A stretch of DNA of 64,000 bases, from the NCBI GenBank assembly GCA_959347315.1, contig OY365806.1, positions 32,914,054 through 32,978,053 on the forward strand, read 5' to 3'. Positions 40,201 through 52,800 of this stretch are shown one piece after another; the first letter of the stretch is position 1; each line of letters starts with the position of its first letter. The translations under genes were made by a program, and so were the position numbers. Under the pieces are notes generated by a model. It saw only the letters and a list, made by a program, of their open reading frames with translations. It was not told where the DNA came from and did not search any database. Origin of the DNA: Bimastos eiseni. Its lineage: Eukaryota; Annelida; Clitellata; Crassiclitellata; Lumbricidae.

Positions 40201-43200
40201 GCTGTAGCCAATCTTTGCCATGCAATTAACCAGCTGGTTTAACTGCACGTTCACAGACCACCGCGAGGAGGTGTTGGCAAAGGTCTCCGTAGTTCGTTCT
40301 TATCAGCTTCCAAGCAGTAGGGTTTAGTCATAAATTATGTTTGGCTTTGCCCAATAGATTTCTTTGAATCCGGATTTCTCAGCAAGCTTATGCATGTGCG
40401 ATGCTCGTGAGGTATCTATTATAATTTTAAAACCATCGCTTATGCTTCCCAAATACTCACCGTTAATATAAGAAGTCCTATGTTCGTATCTCATCTTCCC
40501 TAATTGCATAATCTCACGAATGAGTTTCTACGTTTCTTCAAGTCGTTATTATAGGTTCAATTTGAAGTCTTTTGGATGAGGCCTATTTAATTGGCTTCAT
40601 TTAATTACCTGTGAATTCTTAAAAATTAATGCGAGAACATGCACAAGTTTTAAGTGACACTGTTGTCAAAAATCGCATTCTGTTATATAAATTTAGATAC
40701 TTAAGCCTCAACAAATGTTTTGTCAAGAGTCGATGATGAGATTTTTGCTCATTTCCAAATTGGTCTTTTCAGGTGTTATTCAGATCGTGTCTCTTTTGGT
40801 AAGTAAGCATTAAGCTTTTGAAATTGGTTCTCATTTAAGTGAAATTTAAAAATGATCACAATGGATCAGCAGGTTTCTGAAATGCCTTGAACTTACAATA
40901 TTTATACTCGATGTAATAATGAAGGCATGACGCTGGTTTCGGGCTTGATAAAGAGAAAGAAACTCAGGCAAAATGTGCTATCATGGGCACAATAATAGGA
41001 GATTAACATGTTAATATCGCAATGTATAATCTGGTTATTTTCGGTCTATTGTTATACACGGTGACCTGTGCGGAACGGCGATGACAACCTGAAATTCAAT
41101 TTTCGCAACAGCAATCTTGGACAAGTTGTTCACTAATCACGTGACTAGGATCAGATTTAGAGCCTACTAAACAGAATGAGTATAGACCTACACCGAATAA
41201 CACTAGTAAATTATATAAATCAGGGTAAATAAATTAACAAACAAGCACTCTCACTGTATCATTATGAAAACTCTTTGATGCAGGTACCCGACGATGTGCC
41301 TGAGGGAGATTATTCACTGGCGGTTGAGGGAAAAGGAGGTGGCGTCAACATCTTCGATTCACGTCTTGTTTCTGTACTGCGCAAGACGCTGTCTATATTC
41401 GTTCAGACGGACAAAGCCATGTACAAGCCAGGTCAAGCAGGTAAGGAATTTCTCCGATTGACGTGTTCCACCTGCCTGAGATAAGAGTCATGTGCAGCAG
41501 AAAAGTCAGTAGGTCTACCTTAATTGACTGTTACCTGTTAGAAGCTTTTCTTTTATGCCTCATACATTATGGGCTACTGCATAGACTATAATATGCTGAG
41601 GACCTGCAGGCCCACATTCACTGCTTCGCTGTCTGTGCTGTGACTTCTGTTTCGCTTATATCGGTCGAACCATGGGCGCCATCTATGCTGACCTTTCGTT
41701 TTTTCATAAATTCATGAGAGATTACTCCATACGACAGCTTTATTCGAATTCGGTGTAAACAGGAACAAATCCGGCGTTGCGATACGTTTTTGCGCTAATT
41801 TCCTCGCCATATTCAATTTATTTGATTGTAACTGATTAGCATTATGAGCTGCACATGGTTGAAAATTAAGCAGCTCTGCAAAATATTGGTGGTCAAAATT
41901 GGTCCGGGTTTGGGACCCGACCCAATCATCAACCGCCAGGATCTTGACCAGACCCAAACCGCCTAATCTACCGATGTCCGTGACCTGACCCGGCCCAACC
42001 CGACCCGACTCGCGGGTCGAACCGACCCGTGGACGACTCTGGCTCGACCCCATTAGGTTTACCCCTTGCTCTAATCGCCTGCCGACCGGATTCTCTGCTC
42101 TCCTGCTCGTCTTATTGGATGTATTACTAAATGCGCTTCTATTTCAGCCTACATGCGTGACACTCTGCACTGGCTTCCAGTCACGCAGGGTATCAGGCAC
42201 CATCTGCTATAGGATGGCTGGGCTGGTCAGGCGCTGCCTTTTTGGTATATATGTGCGATCTTTGTCATCCAGTATCAGATACTGTCCACCGCCGAGCACT
42301 TCGACCATCTGCTGGCAAACTTCTGGTTCTCTGTGCTAATACTTGAGACGGTGATATCTCGTTTGACTGTACAATACAATACGATACGACTGTAATTTGA
42401 TAATGCTCTCCTTACAGAAAGTTCAGAAATGCACCTTGAAGTCGGGAACCACTGGGGGACACCCAATGATAGGGGTAGAAAATGTGGGGGGGAATGTATT
42501 GCGTGTCGTCTTTATGTCAAAGGTGAGGAATCGCTGCCTCTGGCCAACACATCAACTGTGCAGCGTCGCTCCATTCTCAATTGTTTGCCCTTGCACTTAG
42601 AATGAACTTCCGTTGGAGATGCGCCTACTGCCTAAAAACAATGCAGATGCATTTTACAGGCTGAATTCTTTTGACGCTGCTGCTGGTCTGGGAGCGCCTA
42701 AGGCCCTCGGTGGAGTCTGGGAGCGCCTAAGGCCCTCGGTGGAGTCTGGAAGCGCCTAAGGCCCTCGGTGGAGTCTGGGAGCGCCTAAGGCCCTCGGTGG
42801 AGTCTGGGAGCGCCTAAGGCCCTCGGTGGAGTCTGGGAGCGCCTAAGGCCCTCGGTGGAGTAGGATTCAACGATGTTTCTTGAAACTGATGAAATTAAAA
42901 CCATACAGATGCACAACTCAGGACTAGTTTTCGATGTTCGTGCGGAGCTTAATTTTCAGTAGTAATGATTCTAGTTTTTGTGATCGTTGTTTCTTACAAT
43001 TGGTTTTATTGCTGTGGTAACCTATAGTTTTTTATGAATTTTTTCCTTTTTGAAGTCTTTCATGTGTGATATACATGTAGTAAAGGCGTTTGTTTTGCTC
43101 TTTTTTTCTAGTGTTATTTCGCGTCATAGTTGTATACCCAGATCTGAAACCATATGACGGGCTCGTCGACATTGTTGTTTATGTAAGTTAATGGCCAGAA

Positions 43201-46200
43201 AAAACTATTCTCTTGCTCTAAAATAGAATTTTTATCATCACCATATTTGCCGCCACGACGGGGGGTACCACCATCTTCATCATTGTCATCATTATCATCG
43301 TCATCATTATCATCATTGTTATCATCATTGCAGCAGCTGCAACAACCAAATGTACATCGCCGGGTCTACTTTAAGAAAGAGGCTGTCACTTATTTGTTCT
43401 CCTAATAACATCGTTATTGTAATCTTCGTCGTTAAAGATATAATTGGATTAAAGAGATTTTCATTATATAATTTATATTCACTCCTGTTGTTATTTATTG
43501 CAGGACCTAGCAGGTAACAGAATAATGCAGTGGAAGGATCAGAGAAACGAATCAGGTCAGACTTCGTTTCCAGTCTCCATGCCAATGCATTAGAAATTTG
43601 TGCTTCAGTTATCTCTTTGTTGAACTTGCATTTATTTTTATACCTTTCGAAAATACACCTGAAACTAGTTTTTTTTGGTTGCTGTGTCACAACAAAGGTG
43701 ATTAGGGAGAGGAAGGAGAGAAGGAGAGAGGAGGGAACGAAGAAGGGAGGAGAATATATGAGGGGAGGAAATAGGTAGGAGAAGGGAGCGAGAAGGGGAA
43801 CAGGAATGGGAAGGTGAAATGGAGAAATCGAGAGTTCGACGGAGGTGGCAACCTGCGAATGACCGTTTTGAATAAGCAGTGACTTTTGACACTGAGACAC
43901 TGCTGCTTGGTAGCTGTCGTTACTTTATATGATCAGCAATTACTTTACCAAGTGCCTTGGCAGATTAATATCTTCCTTCTTTCGTTGATTTATTACGTAT
44001 TCTTGCTCCAGGAGTGATCGCTCAGCGAGTGCAGCTTTCTACTCAGACACCACTGGGAGTATGGAAGATCATTGTTACTGCTGGGGTCAGTACAGTACAC
44101 TCTTCGTTTTGCACCTGTTAGGCCTACAGCATATTGATTTAAGACGATTGCTTGCACCTATTTCACTTCGTTTTATCATAAGTGGGGATAATTATATTCT
44201 ACCTTGCAATTGTTTTGTCGCTGTATTTGGAATCTCTTAAACGTTTGAACTTCATGAGAAAAGTACTTCAAATTGTCAATGGTTAATATAGCTCTCCCTG
44301 ATCTATGTCAATAAAATGAATTCTATAGCGCCGTTTTCATGATACACAACGAGGAACCAATCGATGGTCACTGCAGATGGGGTTTATTCAACAAATTTCC
44401 TGCACGCAAAATAAAGTATAAAGTGTTAATGTTTTCTCTGATTAATTTTCAGAAAATCTCGTTCACTAAGACTTTCGAGGTTGCCGAATACGGTAAAAAA
44501 ACTGCTTCAATGTTTTCAATTCACTTAGGGCCTACTTCAAAAACGACCTGACTTAAATGTTTTCAATTCACTTACTTCATTAACAACCTGACTTCAATGT
44601 TTTCAATTCACTAGCTTTATGAAGTGTTTCTCTACATAAATTACATATTCATTACGACAATTTCATTACGAGAATTTTTCTATAGCGCCTCTCAGTGGCT
44701 TCTCAGAGGCGCGATTTTCATCTTATGCTATAATAACTTCTGCTATTTCAATATTTTTTCATATTTTAGTTTGTACAAATTTCTAGCTCAATTAGTGTGT
44801 TCGAATCGGCTGTATTGTGTTAGATATTTATTTTGTAGTTCTGCCGAAGTTCTCAGTGACAGTGTCTCTCCCATCTTACTTCCTGGTAAATGCAAACCGG
44901 AAAGAGCTCCAGGAAAACCTTTTGGTGACAATTGTTGCAAAGTAAGGATACTTCAAATTTGCTTTACACGTATTACACTCTCCTTTGCCATTGATATTAA
45001 AAGCCGTACGTTGCTGGGTGCTTTTGGAGGCAGTTTGATATTTCAAACAACAGTAGGCTATAATAATTACAACGACGACAGAGATTATGTGAACAACGTC
45101 CCAAGTGATAATGAGGTTATTTTTACTGTATCTAACACAGGTATACTTATGGTCAGCCGGTTAAAGGAAGAGCAAATGTCACGATTCAGTTGATGCCCTA
45201 CTCAGCCTGGGATAACACAAACTACACAAGACTGATGAAAGACGTTCAGGTGACAACAAAATTATTGAAGCCTCGATCAGTTCCTTAGAAACGGGGGTTG
45301 GTTGGTTTAATGTGTTGATTTCGTCGGGGGTCTTAATCATTGCTGAGAAAATGTCCCAACAACTGGATTAGTGTACAAGGCATAGAATTATGGCAGGTCT
45401 TCTAACTTAATCTAATGCAATGTAACTCACTCCAAAGAAATGACTTCGAGGTGCGTGATCGCAATGCACGAAATATCCAATCAATATTCTCATCAAGTGA
45501 AAAACGAGACTCCATGGGATCGCATTAGCATTGACTCTCTAGTGGCAAATTGCGCCCAATGTATGGGTTGTTGTCAACGGCAACCAGTTGAACCAGAGTC
45601 CACTGACTCACTGAGCTTTACAGTTTTCTCTCAGCAAGCAAAAATTCTTAGGATATTTTCATCTACGAAAAGATGCACGAATTCCACTCTCTATACAGAG
45701 CGTTACAGTTTTCTTTAAGCAAGCACTCTGATGCTTAAGCTAAATCGCAATTGTAATTATCACCACGATTACAATAGCAACTGTGTTGAACATTTATTTG
45801 TTCTACTGTTGGGATTATGGGCCAATAAATGCAACAATAAAAGCACCGTATCATTCTCATATTCCTTATCGATGATTTTCTTCTTTGCAGTTGGTCGAAG
45901 GCAAGGCCGATCTTACAATTACAACAAGGGAGCTGCTGAGTCTTGTGCCGATCAACTATTACGGAGATGGCACCTACACGCCAGATCCATGGGGTCTGTT
46001 GGCCTATCGGACGATACTCGTCAGGGCCAGTGCTAACGAAACGGTTACGGGAATCGTCCTGTCCGGAAATGCCACAGTCGCTTGCAGCCAGGAAAAATAC
46101 CAGCTGACGTTTCTGCAATTTTCGCCAAATAACTACAAACCTGGACTTCCTTATATGGCTTTTGTGGGTTAACGTTTTACAAAGTCTATTCAATCGCTTT

Positions 46201-46208
46201 TCTCTCTG

Positions 46209-46281
<73 letters not shown>

Positions 46282-49200
46282 GCTTATCTGTTTTATCTCC
46301 TTTCGTTTATATTTGACAAATCTGCTGTCAGTAATTGCTGTTTGTTGACTATTTAGTCTTGGATTTGGTCTATGTCCTCTGCCTTTTTAAAATCTGAATA
46401 GGCCCTATATCAAAATGGGTTGTATAGTTGGGCTCTTGGGTTTGAATGTTGCTATTTAGATTTATAACTTAGCCTACTCTAAGTGAATTGAATATTGTGA
46501 ATTGGGTTTCGTTATAACTACATTCATTAAGTTCCAACTTTCAATTTCACTTAATTGAACGAAACTTCGACGATGCAGCGTATGAAATTCGCCGAACAAA
46601 CCATGTGAAGAGGGAACAAATCGAATGAACCATTCCATAACAAAACTTTGAACTGATATGTATTTGACTTTCATCAGATGCAACTGTCACAGCCAGACGG
46701 AAAGCCTCCAGTTTCTGCGGACATCGTTCTTCCAGGAGGTGGCTATCGTGAAGTCAATGTCAAGGTCACGATGAATTATCCACCAAAGTACGATCGCTAT
46801 GGAAATCCGACATACACACAGTCAACGATTGAGTCCTTGAACGTGACGATGACACCTTCGGGCTATATGACTCTACCACTGATCATTGACAGCAACGCTG
46901 TTGGCGTCAATCTAGAGGCGAGGCATAATTGAGTGATAACAATAATCGATAAATTCTTAAATTAATTCATTAATCAATGCTTGCATCAATAGAATCAATA
47001 ATCCATCAATTTGGTCAGTCGAACATTCAGGCAATCACTTGATCTAAAAACGATCAATCAGTAGATCATTCATTCATTCATTCATAATTCATTTAGTAAG
47101 TCTGTCAGAAAAGGTCGAGTCATCGTTATATCAGGTATTCATTCGATTCGATTGACTAATTTTGCTCATTCCATTGACCTACTACACAAGACAAGACTAA
47201 CCTAATATCAACACTTATTATTGTAACTGTTATCCGAATGTGTCTTTTTCAGCCTGCATTTTACGTAAACGAAACAAATTCCACCGTCCGTGGTTATAAA
47301 TACATAACCGTCTTCAAGTCGAGAGACAATCAAGGAATACGAATCTCCTATGGCAGTCCGGATGGACTGATTAGGGTGGGTTTCTGAATAACAACCATTT
47401 GAGCTGAATAAATGATCAATAGCTACTACATTATCAGGTCATAGAACCAGGCTCGCCTACAACGAAATTTCGGGTCCCTATAGCATAGATAGACAGAGCA
47501 GTCGTGGCCTCTTAGACGGAAAGTGGACGTGCTCGAAAAGCAAAAAAAATAAATACAGTAATATTCAGATGCTTGAATTTTAAACTGATTGTAGTTATGT
47601 AGTGCCACTAATATTGTATTTTAAAAAGGCATAACTGGTATACTTTGTATTATAATATGATTATAATAGTCTTCATAAGTTAATTGCGGGTCCGACACCG
47701 GCGACACGGGGCTCTTAAGGTAATGGCCGTGTCCTGAATTGGTAAGCTTAGCTGTAGGCGCTGTCATAAGCGCTATTTGTGAGTATGCACACTATACAGT
47801 TGTAAGTTTTACAGCACTAAACATCTACACAGGTATAGGTCCTAATCCAGCGGTAGACTTACTGTATTTGTAACTTTGCATCACGTGTTCATACTGCACC
47901 TAGGCCTAAATCCCAGCACTTTTCATACGCATACCAACTATAACATCAACAACTGCTAATTAAGAAATATATAAGTCGTTGCACAGCTCAAGTTCATAAT
48001 CTTGAGTGTAATTAGCCTATAGATATATCTATCTAATCTCTCAATCCCTCAATATTCTTTTAGAGGAGTTTTAATGACTTATTTCATATTTTTTAGCCGC
48101 TGAAGTCTGCAACGTTCAACGTTACAACTACTGAACAGATCACAAGTTTTCAATACCAGGTAAACCTACGTCCGTACGGATGTCTGTGCTTTGAATAAGA
48201 GATAATTACTAACAGAAGCACAGCGTGAAGCAAAACCATTAAGTAGAGCGAATTGATCATAAAGAATGTCTTCTCGTGTCTTTATAATATATCAGTTTGT
48301 TAGCACAGGTGTGCCGTATGCTGCTGCTTGAAAACCTAAAATGAAATGATTGATTCGATTAAATCGAGCCTTAACTAACTCTGAAGGTACTCGGCAAAGG
48401 CAGCATCCTGTTGAGCGACAACGTAGTTGGCGATGCTTCCACGGAGCATTCCTTTTCCATTTGGATCAGCCAAGAACTGGCGATGGAGTTGGCTCCAAGT
48501 GCTCGAGTCGTCGTCTGGTTCATAACTAAATCCGGAGAGATGATCACAGACAGCACAGAACTCTCTGTCGTCGACTACTTTGCTAACCAGGTCAGTGCAT
48601 CTCCTATTGAGGTCAAGTCATTTTCTATCAAGGTCGGTCCACATGAGGTCAATTGAACTCATAATAAAATATATTTGTATTCTAACGAGCAGCGTGCGTA
48701 ACAATCAACAATACTGATAGTATATTGAAATGAAATCAGTGAAACGTGATATAGCGCCTCTACAAGTTATCTACTGAGATGCGCTTCCAGTCTTACCTCG
48801 GCGAAATAAGACAGATTTCAGAGTAGAATAGAACTGGGCAAGAGCCGAAGTCATTCCAAGCACGATACTGCATCATAGAAGTCCGTGAGAAAGGGATAAG
48901 TAGAAGACCCTGCGAAGCAGAGAAATTAGGGTGTAGCATAGCATTGTGTTGATGCTGCTGATGATGATGATAGTTGTGATGACAGCAACTAAGGTAATAA
49001 ATGTTTAATGGTAAAAGCAATGGTTTGGCCGCTAGGTGTCGCTCTCGTTTGATCAAGCGTCAACAACACCATCACAGAATGTGAGTCTGACCGTCAGTGC
49101 CTTCCAAGGGTCATACGTTGGACTTTTGGCCGTTGATCAGAGCGTTCTTCTGCTCAAAGGAGGCAATGACATCACTCAGAACATGGTGAGCGTCAGATGA

Positions 49201-49813
49201 AAGCAAACTCCGTTTGTGTTTATTGGTCGAGAATAACTATTTTTAGCAAGAGTCTTAGGTCATAGAAGGAATTCTCCGTAGCAGTCGCACATTAATATAA
49301 CATCTCTTTAGTGAAGATTTCTACTCAGTTATAATATTCAGATCGATTTTAAGATTTTAAGACATTCATTAACAAAACGAGAAAATTGATGTTGAAACTC
49401 GTTGCTATAGAAGCCAGATAGTCAACACAAGAGTTTTATAAGAGGTTTAGAAAGACTCGATGAGTTGAGATTCGCCGGTTTCCAGACGGCATTTTGTTTT
49501 TTACTACTTTGCTATAGTTTTTGACAAACAACCACTTTGGTCATATTTTAAAATAACGCTTTTCAATGCTTGTGTTGTCCATAGAAAGCATAGCTATGTC
49601 GATTTCTCTCTAACAGGTTTCCAATGAGTTGAAAAATTACGACTCTGTTACGAATAACTATCCTCTTCCGATGTTTGGTATCGACCGACGACGAAAGCGA
49701 AGCATTTGGTGGCCAATCTACATCGGTGGAGAAGACTCATTGACCATATTCAATGTAGGTCATCATCGGGGGAGGGGAGGGGGGAGAAACTGGGTCGGTT
49801 CATTAATAACAAG

Positions 49814-49852
<39 letters not shown>

Positions 49853-52800
49853 CAGCGGATTAAACCGACCTAATTCGTCATCATCGTCGTCGTCGTCATC
49901 ATCATAGCCATACACTGGTCGTTACCATCATCATCATCGTCGTCGTCGTCGTCTTTATCACAATAATGACCCATTTGACTCATGATTATGATTCATAATT
50001 ATGAGTCAAATGGGTCATTATTATTTTCATCGTCGTCGTCGTCCTTGTCATCATCAAAATTAAAGTCAGACGTTGTCACATTATTACTCAGGTGATATAA
50101 GAATCATTCGTTGTGATACTATCATCATAAATAACAATAACTGTCATTATCATTATCATTGTCTTCATCATCGTCATTAGCATGGCGGATATCTTCTCTC
50201 CAGACGATCATTCTACAAAATAATATATTTACACAGAAGCAGGGGTGTAACTTCCGCCTCCTTCCAGTTCAAAACTGGGAGGGGCAAAGCCCTCCCAGTT
50301 TTAGTGCTCAGTGCCCCCATGTGCCCCCAAATCGGTTCTTTTTATGTTTCTGCAATGGCTTTTAAAGATGACTTTTGTTAAGATAATTTGTGCTCCCCAT
50401 TTTTAAAATTTCTGGGGGGGACAACACTAAAAAGAGTGGGGGGAGGAAATTTTTTGGCTTTTCGCGCAATATTTTTTAATTATGCCCACCACTTTTCAAA
50501 ACCTTGTTACACCTCTGCACAGAAGATATAGATAACGGGAGTTTGGAATTTGTTTCAGAATGCTGGACTTTTAGTTTTTACGGATGCATTCTTCTATAAG
50601 TCTGGGAATACCTACTACCCCAACGCCGGTAGGAATCTTATGATGGGTTCTATGCTCTCTAGTATCCTTGTAGCCACCTCGAGCATCATGACAATAAATA
50701 ATCATAGAAGAAATCAATTGACTAACTTAGTCTGTGTTTCAGATTTCTGTCTAGAGGGTAAATTAAAAAGAAGAAAATGCATAAAGGGTCACATGACACT
50801 CAACACTGCAGCACTTTTAAATACCTCTTAGAGGAGTTGTTTGTAAGACCTTAACGCAGCATAATCGTTTTCTATTTATATAGCACAATCTAGAATTTAT
50901 CGCAGCTGTTTGGCAGTTCTACATATTTGCATTACGTTTAATATTCATTTTGTGCAGTATTATATGTAATGAAAAGCGATGAATGAACTGTTACAGGAAC
51001 CGGAATGCCTGGAGGTCAACCTGGAGCTGGAGCACCTGGACCTGGAGGACCTATAGCTGCGACTGGTCCAGCAATGGGAGATAAAGGACCGGAATCTGGA
51101 GATAATTCCGGTAGCAACGAAGATTCCTCTGAGCCACGAGTTGACTTTCCAGAAACTTGGATTTGGACTGATGCAGTTATTGGGTATATAATATAAACAT
51201 TACAAAAAAGCACGTATTTCATCTAAGTTTTTTTTATCTCATCAATCAAGCGGGCAAGGAATCAACCAACCAACTAAGCCAGCCAGTAATCAACCAGTCA
51301 ATCCATCGATCAAACCATCAATCCAGCAACCGATCAATCGATCGATCAATGGGACTTAATATAGCACCTTTTCAAGAAACCCATTTGACCTATTTGTTGA
51401 GACAATATACTGTAGTTACATAGCACAACAGCAGACGAGCTCAAAATATTTAAAATACCTAGCTCACTCAAACTGCGCTATATAATTACCGTTATTGGGC
51501 GCGTTACTTGATTACAAGGTAAGCGAATATGAATCCGAGACGCGACTTATTCAGACTCGTTTCGTGGAGTAGGTTCACTACTCTCGGCGAGGTTTACAAA
51601 GTATAGGCCTAGTCTTTATATTATGCACATTCGTAGCAACTTCAGTTGGCGATCGCTTGAAACACCGTATCGAGATTATGCGATTGAGTCAGTTCTTTTA
51701 TATTTAATATCAAAGTGGATCTTTCTAGTTCTCTTCCCTTTTTACTGCAATCAAATGAAAATGATAATTCACAAGATTGTATATAATAATTATTCACAAT
51801 GTTGTGAATTATCAGTTGCATTGGATTGCGGTAATTATTATGCTATAGTGTTTTTTATTCGAAACAAAGAAGTACAATTAATATATTATGAATATAAGAG
51901 CGGGATATTTCATTTTGAGTTGTTTTAGTTTTGAGTAAATAAGTTTTCGCTCTTGGTTGTAGTCCAGATGGTCAGGTCGCATTGAGAGCATCTGTTCCGG
52001 ACACCATAACATCTTGGATTGCCAGCGCCTTTGCCGTTAGTCCGATCGCAGGATTGGGAGTGGCAAGAGCAAATGCCAATGTAAGAATCTCTACTCCGTC
52101 TAATTCATCGCCTTCATTCATTCCCTGTTTCATTGAATCGATGCGTGGAAGATAGTTCCCTGGATAGCACGCTGAACTGTTCTCAGAGGTCGGACTTAAA
52201 TGTCCGTCTGCTCATCAACATAAACGAACTCCGCTAATAGATGAATACTCGACATGATTGCGTATACGCTAACTGTTCATCCGATATATACCGAAGCTTA
52301 GAAAATGAAGCCACTGCAATACTGATGCATAAATGGCTGCATTTTGGTGCATAATTAAAGACTTGAGGTACTGCTCACCTTTAATTATTTCTTTCTTCCT
52401 CTTTTCTTACAATGATTCAAATTTGAAGCCCCATGTATGTAGCGAACTGAACCAGGTAGGCATTTCCTCGAAGTTCTTAGGCCTACACATGCTAATCAAA
52501 TAATCGATGAGAAACTGTAGACTGTAAATGCCAATAAGAATCATATAAGACAGATCCTAAACATCCTGACGTTCAGGAATATCACAATAATATGGCATAA
52601 TTATTATCACTGTAACAAAAGAATGTATACAAGCTCGAAAATGACATATTTATATAAAAATAAAGAAGTTGTCGAAGCACTGAACGGGGCTTTCATTTTC
52701 TTCTGCTGATGCAGCTGACGGTCTTCAAGCAGTTCTTTCTGTCTCCGAATCTTCCCTATTCAGTCATTCGTGGCGAAGAATTTGCCCTACAAGTCATGGT

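Larger units (their letters stand above)
49617..51183 (+). other. Bait-region exons 17-19 of the thioester protein
   Basis: Exon 17 carries the furin-type site DRRRKRS, exon 18 a conserved beta strand ([14 protein letters not shown]), and exon 19 a collagen-like insert ([19 protein letters not shown]) followed by an acidic Ser-rich stretch and [13 protein letters not shown]. In A2M-family proteins this is the protease-sensitive bait segment; its cleavage triggers the thioester. Exon 19 is phase 2 at both ends relative to its neighbours only through a split Gly codon, so skipping it would shift the frame. Confidence 0.7.

Noticed and set aside
42687..42860. Possible CRISPR-like array of 29-bp repeats
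   Set aside because: The units abut without spacers and lie in an animal intron, so this is a minisatellite.
43325..43900. 191-codon minus-strand frame
   Set aside because: It runs across exon 6 of the thioester gene on the opposite strand and through purine-rich simple sequence.
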